The translations under genes and the position numbers were made by a program. Under the pieces are notes generated by a model, which had not been told where the DNA came from, made no database searches, and was given only the letters and a program-made list of their open reading frames with translations. Shown piece after piece: positions 51,140 through 60,221 of a DNA stretch of 64,000 nucleotides (its first letter is position 1; each line of letters starts with the position of its first letter). This DNA is from Rhodopseudomonas infernalis. Its GTDB lineage: Bacteria; Pseudomonadota; Alphaproteobacteria; Rhizobiales; Xanthobacteraceae. The stretch is taken from contig NZ_JAJNAL010000016.1 in assembly GCF_022271405.1 (NCBI RefSeq), forward strand, positions 39,603 to 103,602, in the 5' to 3' direction.

Positions 51140-51886
51140 GTGGAGCGCATTCATCGCATCCTGATCGACAAGCTCAGGGAGCACTCTCAGATCACCAGCG
51201 AGGACGCGGTTGCCATTCAGTCACTCAGCTTCACTGTCTGCGAGCTGGGGCGCAACGAGGACTTTATCCACCAGGGCGACGCCGCGAAGGTCTCTGCGCT
51301 GGTGGTTGAAGGCATGGTGGCGCGCTATCACCTGCTCCCCGATGGCCGCCGCCAGTACTTGTCGTTTCACCTCGCAGGCGACATGCCGGACTCGCAGACG
51401 TTGTTTCTCGACAGGATGGACCATGCCGTCTGCTCGATCGGCGCCGCGGTGGTGGCATCGATCCCGCACAAACAGCTAATCCGGCTGTTCGAGACGCACC
51501 CCCAGGTCGGCTTCGCGGTTTGGCGGGAAACGCTTATCGACGCGGCGATTTTCCGCGAGGCGATCACCAACAACAGCGCCCGCGACATGACTGCACGGAT
51601 GGCGCATCTTTTCTGCGAGCTGTTCTACCGCGCCGAGGCGTCACGGTTGACCCGCGGCAATGTGATGTCGCTGCCGATTGGATTGGCGCAACTCGGCGAG
51701 ACGCTCGGTATGGCGATCGCGACCGTCAACCGGACCTTGGCCGAACTGCGCAGCGCCCAAGCAATCGAATTCCGGGGCGGTGAGCTCGAGGTGCTGGACT
51801 GGCCGCGTCTGGCGCAAATCGGCCAGTTCGACCCCGGCTATCTGCACCTGACGAAGGTCCCCGCGGTGACGGCCGACGCGTCGTAA
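51140..51886 (+). CDS. Crp/Fnr-family transcriptional regulator
   Basis: A 248-residue regulator: cyclic-nucleotide-fold domain at about 20-140 (GRNEDFIHQGDAAKVSALVVEG) and a Crp-type HTH near 180-225 (LAQLGETLGMAIATVNRTLAEL). There is no N-terminal Cys cluster as in Fnr, and the cAMP-binding RxS is not obvious, so the signal is unknown. The GTG at 51140 is supported by GGAG 7 bases upstream. The palindrome at 51104 may be its own site. It converges with the CobW gene. Confidence 0.88.
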   Translation: MERIHRILIDKLREHSQITSEDAVAIQSLSFTVCELGRNEDFIHQGDAAKVSALVVEGMVARYHLLPDGRRQYLSFHLAGDMPDSQTLFLDRMDHAVCSIGAAVVASIPHKQLIRLFETHPQVGFAVWRETLIDAAIFREAITNNSARDMTARMAHLFCELFYRAEASRLTRGNVMSLPIGLAQLGETLGMAIATVNRTLAELRSAQAIEFRGGELEVLDWPRLAQIGQFDPGYLHLTKVPAVTADAS

Positions 51887-51906
51887 TGGTGCGCATGGCT
51901 GGCGAT

Positions 51907-53118
51907 CTATGACGTCGCCGTGCTGCTCCAGATCGGGAAGGGATCGGGGAGGGACCGCCACTGCTCCGGCGCGAAGTGCGCCGAATCGCCGACCAGGCAG
52001 GCGTCGAGCTGGCGCCGCAAGGTGGCTTCGTCCATCTCCTTGGTACCGATGAACACGATCTCCTGGCGCCGGTCGCCCCAAACCGGATCGAAATACGGCT
52101 CCATCGCTCGGCGCCACGAGTCCTGGTCCGGCCAGTGCGTCTTGGCTACGGCGGACCACCACAACCCGCGCTTCGAGGTGCGAACCATCGCGCCGGCCTG
52201 TGCCAGCTCGCCGACATAATGCGGTCGAGTTGCCAGCCAGAAGAACCCTTTAGCCCTGATCACGCCGGGCCAGCTGCGATTGCAAAAGGCTTGAAACTGC
52301 GCCGGATGAAACGGCCGCCGCGCGCGATAGACGAATGAGCGGATGCCGTATTCCTCGGTTTCGGGTGTGTGATCAGCAAAGCCGTTCAGCTCCTTGAACC
52401 ACAGCGGATGCTGGTGCGCCTTGTCGAAGTCGAAAAGGCCGGTGTGCAGCACGGCTTGCAGCGGCACGTCTCCGAAATCAGTCTCCAGAACCCGCGCGTC
52501 GGAATTCAGCGAGCGGATGATGGCGCGGGCGGCCTCGCGGCGGGCCGGCGAGGTGGCCGACACTTTGTTCAGCACGATCACATCGGCGAATTCGATCTGC
52601 TCGACGAGCAGATCGACCAGCGTGCGTTCGTCCTCATCGCCCGCCACTTCGCCGCGATCGCGCAAAAATTCCTGGCTGGAATAGTTGGCGAGCAAGCTGG
52701 CCGCATCGACCACGGTCACCATCGTGTCGAGGCGGGCAATGTCGGACAGGCTGTCGCCGTTCTCGTCGCGAAATTCGAAGGTGGTGGCGATCGGCAGTGG
52801 CTCGGCGATGCCGGTCGACTCGATCACCAGCGCGTCGAACCGTCCGCTCGCCGCTATCTTGCGGACTTCGACCAGCAGATCGTCCCGCAGCGTGCAGCAG
52901 ATGCAGCCATTGGTCATTTCCACCAGGGTTTCTTCCGATCGGGTCAGGCCGCCGTCCTGCCGCACCAGTTCGGCGTCGATGTTCACCTCGCTCATGTCGT
53001 TGACGATCACCGCGATGCGCTGCCCGTCCCGGTTACCGAGCATCCGATTGAGCAGCGTGGTCTTGCCGGCACCGAGAAAGCCGGACAGCACGGTCACGGG
53101 AAGCAGCGATTGAGTCAT
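51907..53118 (-). CDS. COG0523/CobW-family GTPase, probable zinc metallochaperone
   Basis: A 403-residue G3E GTPase: Walker A GFLGAGKTT, the metal-binding CICC motif in MTNGCICCTLRDD, ESTGIAEPLP, and the GTP-specificity loop as VLNKVSA. The C-terminal CobW domain carries RPFHPAQFQAF and VIRAKGFFWLATR, as in ZigA/YciC-type proteins. A Zur-like palindrome upstream (53144-53164) suggests expression in zinc limitation and delivery of zinc to a client enzyme. Confidence 0.88.
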   Translation of the reverse strand: MTQSLLPVTVLSGFLGAGKTTLLNRMLGNRDGQRIAVIVNDMSEVNIDAELVRQDGGLTRSEETLVEMTNGCICCTLRDDLLVEVRKIAASGRFDALVIESTGIAEPLPIATTFEFRDENGDSLSDIARLDTMVTVVDAASLLANYSSQEFLRDRGEVAGDEDERTLVDLLVEQIEFADVIVLNKVSATSPARREAARAIIRSLNSDARVLETDFGDVPLQAVLHTGLFDFDKAHQHPLWFKELNGFADHTPETEEYGIRSFVYRARRPFHPAQFQAFCNRSWPGVIRAKGFFWLATRPHYVGELAQAGAMVRTSKRGLWWSAVAKTHWPDQDSWRRAMEPYFDPVWGDRRQEIVFIGTKEMDEATLRRQLDACLVGDSAHFAPEQWRSLPDPFPIWSSTATS

Positions 53119-53143
53119 GGCGGAACCCTGAAGCTTGGGAGGA

Positions 53144-53164
53144 TGATGTAACGTTATAACATCA
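53144..53164 (-). promoter_or_regulatory. Zur-box-like palindrome upstream of the CobW-family gene
   Basis: TGATGT.....ACATCA outer arms enclose GTTATAAC; the middle reads ACGTTATAACAT, one base from ATGTTATAACAT, the core of Zur sites. It starts 26 bases upstream of the start codon and would overlap the -10 region. Regulation by Zur is inferred. Confidence 0.55.
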
Positions 53165-53395
53165 CATATCTATCAAGCAAGAGTGTCGATCGCGATCGCA
53201 AACTCCGCCTGCGGATTGGAGCCGCTGTTCAGTGCCGTCCCAGCCCGGTTGCAATCGGCGTCCGCGCAGCGCAGCAGTGCCCTGCCAACCATTGAGAGCG
53301 CGCACGTTCTGAAGTAAGGCTGGAGCCAAGACGATGATTGCAACGGTTCGTCGCTTCGGGAGCTGATCGCGGTTGCGAGCGCCCGACGTAGGCGA

Positions 53396-53419
53396 CGGAC
53401 ATTCTCACGGACATTCTCA
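53396..53419 (+). repeat. Tandem 12-base repeat at the ilvD start
   Basis: CGGACATTCTCA occurs twice in a row; the last A of the second copy is the A of the ilvD ATG. No strong Shine-Dalgarno is present, only GGA in each unit. The 300-base gap upstream (53119-53418) holds the Zur-like box at its left end, a CGATCGCGATCG palindrome near 53188, and nothing else I can name. Confidence 0.6.
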
Positions 53420-55275
53420 TGCCTGCGTATCGATCCCGAACGACGACCCACGGCCGCAACATGGCCGGCGCGCGCGGCCTGTGGCGCGCCACAGGCATGA
53501 AGGACAGCGACTTCGGCAAGCCGATCATCGCGGTGGTCAACTCGTTCACCCAGTTCGTGCCGGGCCACGTCCATCTCAAGGACCTTGGCCAGCTCGTCGC
53601 GCGCGAGATCGAAGCGGCTGGCGGCGTCGCCAAGGAGTTCAACACCATCGCGGTCGATGACGGCATCGCGATGGGCCACGACGGCATGCTGTATTCGCTG
53701 CCGTCGCGCGAGCTGATCGCCGACAGCGTCGAGTACATGGTCAATGCGCACTGCGCCGACGCGATGGTGTGCATTTCCAACTGCGACAAGATCACACCCG
53801 GCATGCTGATGGCGGCGATGCGGCTCAACATTCCCGCCGTGTTCGTCTCCGGTGGCCCGATGGAAGCCGGCAAGGTCGTACTGAAGGGCAAGACGCATTC
53901 GGTCGACCTGATCGACGCGATGGTCGCCGCTGCCGACAGCAGCATGAGCGATGAGGACGTGCAGACGATGGAGCGCTCGGCGTGCCCGACCTGTGGCTCC
54001 TGCTCGGGCATGTTCACCGCCAATTCGATGAACTGTCTCGCCGAAGCGCTCGGCCTGGCGCTGCCGGGCAACGGCTCGGTGCTGGCTACGCACGCCGACC
54101 GCAAGCGGCTGTTCGTCGAGGCCGGTCACACCATCGTCGATATCGCCCGCCGCTACTACGAGGGCGACGACGCCTCGGTGCTGCCGCGGAGCATCGCCAG
54201 CTTCAAAGCGTTCGAGAACGCGATGACGCTCGACATCGCGATGGGCGGATCGACCAACACGGTGCTGCATCTGCTCGCCGCGGCCCGCGAGGCCGAACTC
54301 GATTTCTCGATGAGCGACATCGACCGGCTGTCGCGCCGGGTGCCGTGCCTCAGCAAGATCGCGCCCTCGGTGCCCGACGTGCATATGGAAGACGTGCATC
54401 GCGCCGGCGGCATCATGGCGATCCTCGGTGAACTCGACCGCGCCGGCCTGCTCCACACCTCGTGTCCGACCGTGCACAGCGAGACGCTCGGCGCCGCGCT
54501 GGCACGTTGGGACATTCGCCAGAGCAACAGCGAAACCGTGCGCACCTTCTACCGCGCCGCGCCGGGCGGCGTGCCGAGCCAGACCGCGTTCAGTCAGGAC
54601 CGCCGCTACGACGAGCTCGACCTCGACCGCCAGAAGGGCGTGATCCGCGATGCCGAGCACGCCTTCAGCAAGGACGGCGGCCTCGCGGTGCTGTACGGCA
54701 ACATCGCGCTCGACGGCTCGATCGTGAAGACGGCCGGCGTTGATGCTTCGGTTCTGGTCTTCTCCGGCCCCGCGAAGGTGTTCGAAAGCCAGGACGATGC
54801 GGTGTCGGCGATCCTGACCAACAAGATCGTCGCCGGCGACGTGGTGGTAATCCGTTACGAAGGTCCGCGCGGTGGTCCGGGCATGCAGGAGATGCTGTAT
54901 CCGACCAGCTACCTGAAATCGAAGGGCCTCGGTAAAGCCTGCGCGCTGATCACCGACGGCCGCTTCTCGGGCGGCACGTCGGGCCTGTCGATCGGCCACG
55001 TCTCGCCGGAAGCGGCCGAAGGCGGCCTGATCGGCCTGGTGCGCGATGGCGACCGGATCTCGATCGACATTCCGAACCGCAGCATCACGCTCGACGTTTC
55101 CGAGGCCGAACTGGCGAAGCGCGCCGAGGAAGAGAACGCCCGCGGCGACGATGCGTGGACCCCGAAGGACCGCAAGCGCGTCGTCTCCGCCGCGCTGCAG
55201 GCCTACGCGATGCTGACCACCAGCGCGGCGAACGGCGCAGTCCGCGACGTCAACCGGCGGCTGGGCCGCAAGTAA
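53419..55275 (+). CDS. ilvD: Dihydroxy-acid dehydratase
   Basis: A 618-residue iron-sulfur enzyme of valine/isoleucine/pantothenate synthesis. Cluster cysteines are visible: Cys122 (SNCDK) and Cys192/Cys195 (PTCGSCSGM). The C-terminal GGPGMQEML and [16 protein letters not shown] motifs are also present. Standard size for the IlvD form with this CGSC motif. It starts [21 protein letters not shown]; the lack of a strong ribosome site is unusual for such a housekeeping gene. A terminator follows at 55324. Confidence 0.96.
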   Translation: MPAYRSRTTTHGRNMAGARGLWRATGMKDSDFGKPIIAVVNSFTQFVPGHVHLKDLGQLVAREIEAAGGVAKEFNTIAVDDGIAMGHDGMLYSLPSRELIADSVEYMVNAHCADAMVCISNCDKITPGMLMAAMRLNIPAVFVSGGPMEAGKVVLKGKTHSVDLIDAMVAAADSSMSDEDVQTMERSACPTCGSCSGMFTANSMNCLAEALGLALPGNGSVLATHADRKRLFVEAGHTIVDIARRYYEGDDASVLPRSIASFKAFENAMTLDIAMGGSTNTVLHLLAAAREAELDFSMSDIDRLSRRVPCLSKIAPSVPDVHMEDVHRAGGIMAILGELDRAGLLHTSCPTVHSETLGAALARWDIRQSNSETVRTFYRAAPGGVPSQTAFSQDRRYDELDLDRQKGVIRDAEHAFSKDGGLAVLYGNIALDGSIVKTAGVDASVLVFSGPAKVFESQDDAVSAILTNKIVAGDVVVIRYEGPRGGPGMQEMLYPTSYLKSKGLGKACALITDGRFSGGTSGLSIGHVSPEAAEGGLIGLVRDGDRISIDIPNRSITLDVSEAELAKRAEEENARGDDAWTPKDRKRVVSAALQAYAMLTTSAANGAVRDVNRRLGRK

Positions 55276-55323
55276 CAAGGCTCGTGTCGGGCGCCTGTGC
55301 GCTCGCCCAGAAGGCCATGCACG

Positions 55324-55352
55324 ACGAGCGCCTGAGGGCGCTCGTTTCGTTT
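55324..55352 (+). terminator. Intrinsic terminator after ilvD
   Basis: ACGAGCGCC-TGAG-GGCGCTCGT, a perfect 9-base-pair stem with a 4-base loop, followed by TTTCGTTT. It is 48 bases downstream of the ilvD stop. Confidence 0.8.
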
Positions 55353-55356
55353 CTAC

Positions 55357-55389
55357 CCGTCATGGCGGGCACAAGCCCGGCCATGACGG
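55357..55389. repeat. Short palindromic repeat, family B
   Basis: CCGTCATGGCGGGC-ACAA-GCCCGGCCATGACGG forms a long near-perfect hairpin just after the ilvD terminator. The arms match those at 45324-45512. Confidence 0.75.
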
Positions 55390-55446
55390 AGGAAGAACAA
55401 AGCGAACTAAGCGGCTCACGCAGCGCTTAGGAATGCCGGGGCCAGC

Positions 55447-56250
55447 TCACCCTGACTTTCTCAAACTCACCGGCTGATGCCGACTCACCTGATACGCGCG
55501 GAGCGCTTCGCCGAAAGCTAGAAAGATCGCGCGGTTGATCGGGTTGTGCTGCGGGTCGTATTCGGCGTGCCATTGCACGCCCAGCGCGAAGCCCGGGGCG
55601 CCTTCGATCCGGATCGCCTCGATGGTGCCGTCCTCGGCGATGCCTTCGATCACCACCCGGCCGCCCGGCTCGAGGATGCCCTGGCCGTGCAGCGAATTCA
55701 CCCGGATCAGGTCGCGGCCGAACAGCTGCGAGAAGGTGCCGTCCGGCTTGAGCTGCACGTCGTGGCGATCGGCAAACACTACGGTGGCGTCGGGATGGAT
55801 GTCGCCGTTTTCGAGCCGTGGCATGCGGTGGTTCATCCGGCCCGGGATCTCTCGGATCTCCGGATGCAACGAGCCGCCGAACGCCACGTTCATCTCCTGC
55901 AGGCCCCGGCAGATGCCGAGCAGCGGGATGCCGCGGTCCACACAGGTCCGTACCAGCTGCAGCGCAAGGCCGTCCCTGGCCTCGTCATAGGGCTCGTGCT
56001 TGGGATTGGGCTCGGTGTTGAAATGGGTCGGATGGACGTTGGCGCGCCCGCCGGTGAGCAGGATGCCGTCGACAATGTCGAGTAGCTCTTCGATGTCGGT
56101 GATTTGTGGACAGCCCGCAAACATCAGCGGCAGCGCATTGGCGACTTCCGACACCGCGCGCAGATTGCGCTCGCCGACGTGCTGGACCGCAAACCGATTA
56201 TCGACGAGATGGGCGTTGCCGATCACGCCGACCACCGCTCTGCGCCTCAT
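55447..56250 (-). CDS. Gamma-glutamyl-gamma-aminobutyrate hydrolase-like class-I amidotransferase (peptidase C26)
   Basis: A 267-residue hydrolase: the nucleophile Cys is in GIPLLGICRGLQEMNVAFGG, and the His/Glu pair of the triad in LGVQWHAEYDP. Like PuuD, it should cleave a gamma-glutamyl amide. I start at the ATG at 56250 because AGGAGGACTGGA precedes it and the family begins at VVGVIGN; the longer frame reads the clc promoter. The substrate could be a gamma-glutamylated amine; no polyamine genes are adjacent. Confidence 0.88.
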   Translation of the reverse strand: MRRRAVVGVIGNAHLVDNRFAVQHVGERNLRAVSEVANALPLMFAGCPQITDIEELLDIVDGILLTGGRANVHPTHFNTEPNPKHEPYDEARDGLALQLVRTCVDRGIPLLGICRGLQEMNVAFGGSLHPEIREIPGRMNHRMPRLENGDIHPDATVVFADRHDVQLKPDGTFSQLFGRDLIRVNSLHGQGILEPGGRVVIEGIAEDGTIEAIRIEGAPGFALGVQWHAEYDPQHNPINRAIFLAFGEALRAYQVSRHQPVSLRKSG

Positions 56251-56489
56251 TCCAGTCCTCCTCGAGATGTCTTTGAACCATACAGCCAAAGTCACGAAAA
56301 TCGAACACAAGGGTGGTGCCGAATTCGGTGGCCAGCTCTGCGCTGGCAAAGCCCTGGGCCTGCCCGTAGAACCTGACGGCCCAAGCGGCCCGTCGCCCGC
56401 CCGCAGTAACCAACCTCTCGCCAACCCTATGCCCGTAGAAATGTGCCCCGCATCATGTTGGTGAAGGTTTTTCCAGCCGGGGGCAGCCG

Positions 56490-58295
56490 ATGAGCGTCGT
56501 GCCCGGCCCCGAGGCGGAAGCCGCCGTCGCGGCTGCTCGCGCGGCGAGCGGCCCGTGGCGGTTGCCGGCCGGGGTGCGAAACTTCGTCCGGACCCGCGAA
56601 GTCGGGCTAGTGCTCGTCGCGGTGGTGATCGGGCTGCTGTCCGGTCTCCTGGTGGCGATCATCTGGCGGGCGAGCGAATTCGCCCATGCGGTTCTGTTCA
56701 GCATTCCGTTCGGCACCCGTCTCAGCGCCAACGGCGTCATCCCCTGGCAACGCATCGTGCTGGTGCCGTTGTGCGGCGGCCTGCTGCTGGCGGTGATCAG
56801 TGCGTTCTATGTCCAGCGCTTCAAGGGCCAGCTCGCGGACGCCATCGAGGCCAACGCGCTGTATGGCGGGCGGGTGTCGATGCGCGGCAGCCTTCTGATC
56901 TCGCTGCAGACGCTGTTGTCCAACGGCTGCGGCGCGTCGGTCGGCCTGGAAGCCGGGTATACGCAGATCTGTGCGGCCTTCAGCTCGCAGATCGGCAAAC
57001 GTCTGGCCGCGCGGCGTGCCGATATGCGGCTGCTGGTCGCCTGCGGCGCAGCCGGCGCGATCAGCGCGGCGTTCACGGCCCCGCTTGCCGGCGCGTTCTT
57101 CGCCTTCGAGGTCGTGCTCGGCGCCTACACGGCGGCCAGCCTCGTCCCGGTGATCGCCAGCTCCGTCGCGGCATGGCTGGTGATGCGGCAGTTGGTGCGG
57201 CCGTCGTTTCTGATCGTTCCGGGGGTGCCGTCGCCGGTCTCGGTCGAGATGATCGGCCAGATCATGGCGATCGGCGTGCTGGGGGCGCTGTTCAGCATCG
57301 TGGTGATGCTGGCGGTGGCGTTCTCCGAACGGGCGTTCCAGCGCATCAGCGTGCTGCGTGGCGCGCTGCGCTTCGTCCTCGGCGCGCTGCTGCTGAGCGG
57401 GCTCGCGATGCTGACGCCGACCGTGCTCGGCTCCGGGCACGGCGCGATGCAGATCCTGCTGCTGAGCAACCCGACCTGGCTGATGCTGGTGACCACCCTG
57501 CTGCTGAAGACCGCCGCCTCGGCGATCTCGCTTGGCGCGGGCTATCGCGGCGGATTGTTCTTCGCCTCGCTGATGCTCGGCGCGCTGATCGGCCAGCTCT
57601 ACAGCACCGTGCTCGGTCCGATCTTTCCCATGTTCGCCTTGCAGCCGGGGACGGCGGCGGTCGCCGGCATGGTGGCGGTCGCGACCGGCGTGCTCGGCGC
57701 GCCGTTCAGCATGATCTGTCTGGCGCTCGAACTCACTGGCGATTTCTCGGTGACGGTCGGCGGCGTCGTCGCCGCGTCGGTCAGTGCGATGATCGTGCGC
57801 GAGCTGTTCGGCTACAGCTTCGCGACATGGCGCTTCCATCTGCGCGGCGAGGCGATCCGCGGGCCGCAGGACATCGGCTGGGTCGACCAGATCTGTGCCG
57901 TCACGCTGATGCGGACGGATTTCGACACGGCTCGCGCCGACTTGCCATTGGCCGAAGCGCAAAAACTGTTTCCGCCGGGGCGGATCAAGCATCTGGTGCT
58001 GCTCGATGCCGAAGGCCGCTACGCCGGCGTGGTGGGCGCGCCCGACGTTCACGATATCGATGCGACCGAGGGCGCGACGCTGGCCAGCGTGGCCCAACAG
58101 CACGATCAGTTTCTGTTCCCGGGCACGAGCATTCGCAACATGCTTGCGGCGTTCGATCGCGGCGAGGTCGATATCCTCGTGGTGATCGACAACGCGCAGG
58201 ATCGCCGCGTCGTCGGCACGGTCAGCGAGGCGCATGTGCTGCGCACCTATTCGACCGAGCTCGAGCGGCGCAATCAGGAATTGTATTTCCGCTGA
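56490..58295 (+). CDS. ClC-type chloride channel/antiporter with CBS domains
   Basis: A 601-residue membrane protein: about 10-12 hydrophobic helices in residues 35-450, then two CBS-like repeats at about 470-595 (IKHLVLLDAEGRYAGVVGAPD; VVGTVSEAHVLRTY). The filter motifs are altered: GREGP reads GLEAG (gating Glu kept), GxFxP reads GGLFFAS, and GSGIP is absent. Retention of the Glu suggests proton-coupled exchange. It is divergent from the C26 hydrolase; no operon partner. Confidence 0.88.
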   Translation: MSVVPGPEAEAAVAAARAASGPWRLPAGVRNFVRTREVGLVLVAVVIGLLSGLLVAIIWRASEFAHAVLFSIPFGTRLSANGVIPWQRIVLVPLCGGLLLAVISAFYVQRFKGQLADAIEANALYGGRVSMRGSLLISLQTLLSNGCGASVGLEAGYTQICAAFSSQIGKRLAARRADMRLLVACGAAGAISAAFTAPLAGAFFAFEVVLGAYTAASLVPVIASSVAAWLVMRQLVRPSFLIVPGVPSPVSVEMIGQIMAIGVLGALFSIVVMLAVAFSERAFQRISVLRGALRFVLGALLLSGLAMLTPTVLGSGHGAMQILLLSNPTWLMLVTTLLLKTAASAISLGAGYRGGLFFASLMLGALIGQLYSTVLGPIFPMFALQPGTAAVAGMVAVATGVLGAPFSMICLALELTGDFSVTVGGVVAASVSAMIVRELFGYSFATWRFHLRGEAIRGPQDIGWVDQICAVTLMRTDFDTARADLPLAEAQKLFPPGRIKHLVLLDAEGRYAGVVGAPDVHDIDATEGATLASVAQQHDQFLFPGTSIRNMLAAFDRGEVDILVVIDNAQDRRVVGTVSEAHVLRTYSTELERRNQELYFR

Positions 58296-58372
58296 TTTCA
58301 CCGCCTCGTGCATCAGCCCATTCGCGAAGGCCGGTCGGCGAAGCGGTTCGTTCGAATTGTGCAGGTCCCGAA

Positions 58373-58389
58373 ACAGCGCAACGCGCTGT
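58373..58389. terminator. Weak hairpin between clc and atzF
   Basis: ACAGCGC-AAC-GCGCTGT between convergent genes could end transcription in either direction. No T-run follows, so this is a tentative call. Confidence 0.35.
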
Positions 58390-58409
58390 CCCGGCTGTTA
58401 TTCCTGAGT

Positions 58410-60209
58410 TCATCCGGCCTTGGCAAGGTCCGCCATATAGGCGCGCCAGCCGCCGAACTGCGTGATATCACGCGCGCCGTCGAGCGCCGCTGGCTCCACC
58501 AGAAAGCCTTTGACTGTTGTGCCGCCCGTCAGCGTGATCGTGCCGATCGACAGCGGTTGCGGAATCGCTGCGACGAAGCGGCCGAAGGCCGCCGGCGACA
58601 GCGCCCAGACTTCCACCGCGATCGCAGCGCCGCTGCCAGGCGCAACGCGAAGCATGCCGGGCTTCGGCGGCACGGTGCCTTTCAGCGCATAGAGCTTGTA
58701 GTCCGGCGCCGTCGCAGTTGCGCCGACAAGTTCGCCGCCGAGGCTGGTGAGTTCGCCATTCAGCGCCATGCCGGACAAATGGGCGCCGACCACCGCGATG
58801 TTGATCGCCTCGACATTGCTTGCCGCTTCGACGGCGGGGAGGCGCGGCTGCGGCCTGCCGGTCGCGCCGAGCGGCAGCGCCGTGTCGGCGTGGAAGGTGC
58901 GGCCGATGCTGGCGAGCTGGGCGTCGCGGCCTCCCGGGGCCAGCAAGGTGATTCCGAACGGCAGGCCGTCAGCGTCGATCGACGCCGGCACCGCAAGCCC
59001 GCACAGGTCGAGCAGGTTGACGAAATTGGTGTAGGTGCCGAGCCGACTGTTCAGCGTGATCGGATCGGCCAGCACCTGATCGACCGTGTAGGTCGTCGGC
59101 GCCGTCGGCAGCACCAACGCGTCGAAGCCCGCGAACATCTGATCGGCGATCTTGCGCAGCGCCTGCAGTCGATACAAGGCCGCGAACGTATCGGCCGCCG
59201 AGATCGGCTTGCCGCCGAGCGTGATCTCGCGCGTGACCGGGTGCAAGGCATCCGGCTGTGTGTCGATCAGCTCGCGGATCGCCAGATAGCGCTCGGCGAC
59301 CCATGGGCCTTCGTAGAGCAGCCGCGCGGTTTCGTAGAGCGGCGCGATGTCGACCTCGATCAGCTCGGCGCGGAGCCCGGTCCAGCGCTGCAGCGAAGCC
59401 GCGTAGGCCTGCTCGGCCTGCTGATCGCCGAAGAACTGCAACTGGCCGTCCAACGGCACTCCGAGCTTCAGCTTCGATGGCATCGCGGTGAGCGCCGCCA
59501 CCGGCCGCTCGCGGGAATAGGCGTCAGCCGGATCCGGCGCGCCGAGCACGCGTAGCGCCGCGACCGCGTCGTCGACCGTCAGGGCGAACACCGAGATGCA
59601 ATCGAGCGTGCGGCAGGCCGGGACCAGGCCGGTGCTCGAAATCAGCCCCAGGCTCGGCTTCAGTCCGACGATGTTGTTGAGCATCGCCGGCACGCGGCCG
59701 GAGCCGGCGGTGTCGGTGCCGAGCGACAGTGGCACCAGGCCGGCGCCGACCGCGACTGCCGACCCCGAGCTCGATCCGCCGGGCACGAGATCGGCGCGCA
59801 TCGCATTGCGCGGGATGCCGTAGGGCGAGCGCACGCCGACCAGGCCGGTGGCGAACTGATCGAGATTGGTTTTGCCGATCACGATCGCGCCGGCGGCGCG
59901 TAGCCGCGCGACCGCGGTGGAATCCTGCGACGGCTGATACGCGAAGGCCGGGCAGGCGGCCGTGGTCGGCAAGCCGGCGACGTCGATATTGTCCTTCACT
60001 GCGACCGGCACGCCGTACAGCGGCAATGCCGGGTCCTTGGCGGCGAGCGCGACCGCTTCGGCGATCGCATCGGCTTCGTCCCGCAAGGTGATGAAGATCG
60101 CCGGATCGCCGTGGGCGCGGATCCGCTGATAGCAGCGCGCGATGGTCTGCGCCGGCGTGGTGGTGCCGGCACGGTGCGCGGCGACGATTTCGGCGATGGT
60201 TTCAGTCAC
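58410..60209 (-). CDS. atzF: Allophanate hydrolase
   Basis: A 599-residue two-domain enzyme. The N-terminal amidase-signature domain has the catalytic Lys72 (VAVKDN), cis-Ser near 146/147 (GGSSSGSA) and nucleophile Ser170 (GTDTAGSGR). The C-terminal AtzF-type domain (from about 460; INIAVVGAHLSGMALN, YKLYALKGTVPPKPGM) completes decarboxylative release of ammonia from allophanate. It heads toward the clc gene and lies 12 bases after the GntR gene on the same strand. Confidence 0.95.
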   Translation of the reverse strand: MTETIAEIVAAHRAGTTTPAQTIARCYQRIRAHGDPAIFITLRDEADAIAEAVALAAKDPALPLYGVPVAVKDNIDVAGLPTTAACPAFAYQPSQDSTAVARLRAAGAIVIGKTNLDQFATGLVGVRSPYGIPRNAMRADLVPGGSSSGSAVAVGAGLVPLSLGTDTAGSGRVPAMLNNIVGLKPSLGLISSTGLVPACRTLDCISVFALTVDDAVAALRVLGAPDPADAYSRERPVAALTAMPSKLKLGVPLDGQLQFFGDQQAEQAYAASLQRWTGLRAELIEVDIAPLYETARLLYEGPWVAERYLAIRELIDTQPDALHPVTREITLGGKPISAADTFAALYRLQALRKIADQMFAGFDALVLPTAPTTYTVDQVLADPITLNSRLGTYTNFVNLLDLCGLAVPASIDADGLPFGITLLAPGGRDAQLASIGRTFHADTALPLGATGRPQPRLPAVEAASNVEAINIAVVGAHLSGMALNGELTSLGGELVGATATAPDYKLYALKGTVPPKPGMLRVAPGSGAAIAVEVWALSPAAFGRFVAAIPQPLSIGTITLTGGTTVKGFLVEPAALDGARDITQFGGWRAYMADLAKAG

Positions 60210-60221
60210 GTGGTACTCCGC

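Noticed and set aside
53173..55278. A 701-codon antisense frame across ilvD
   Set aside because: ilvD is unmistakable on the plus strand; the antisense frame is a product of high third-position GC.
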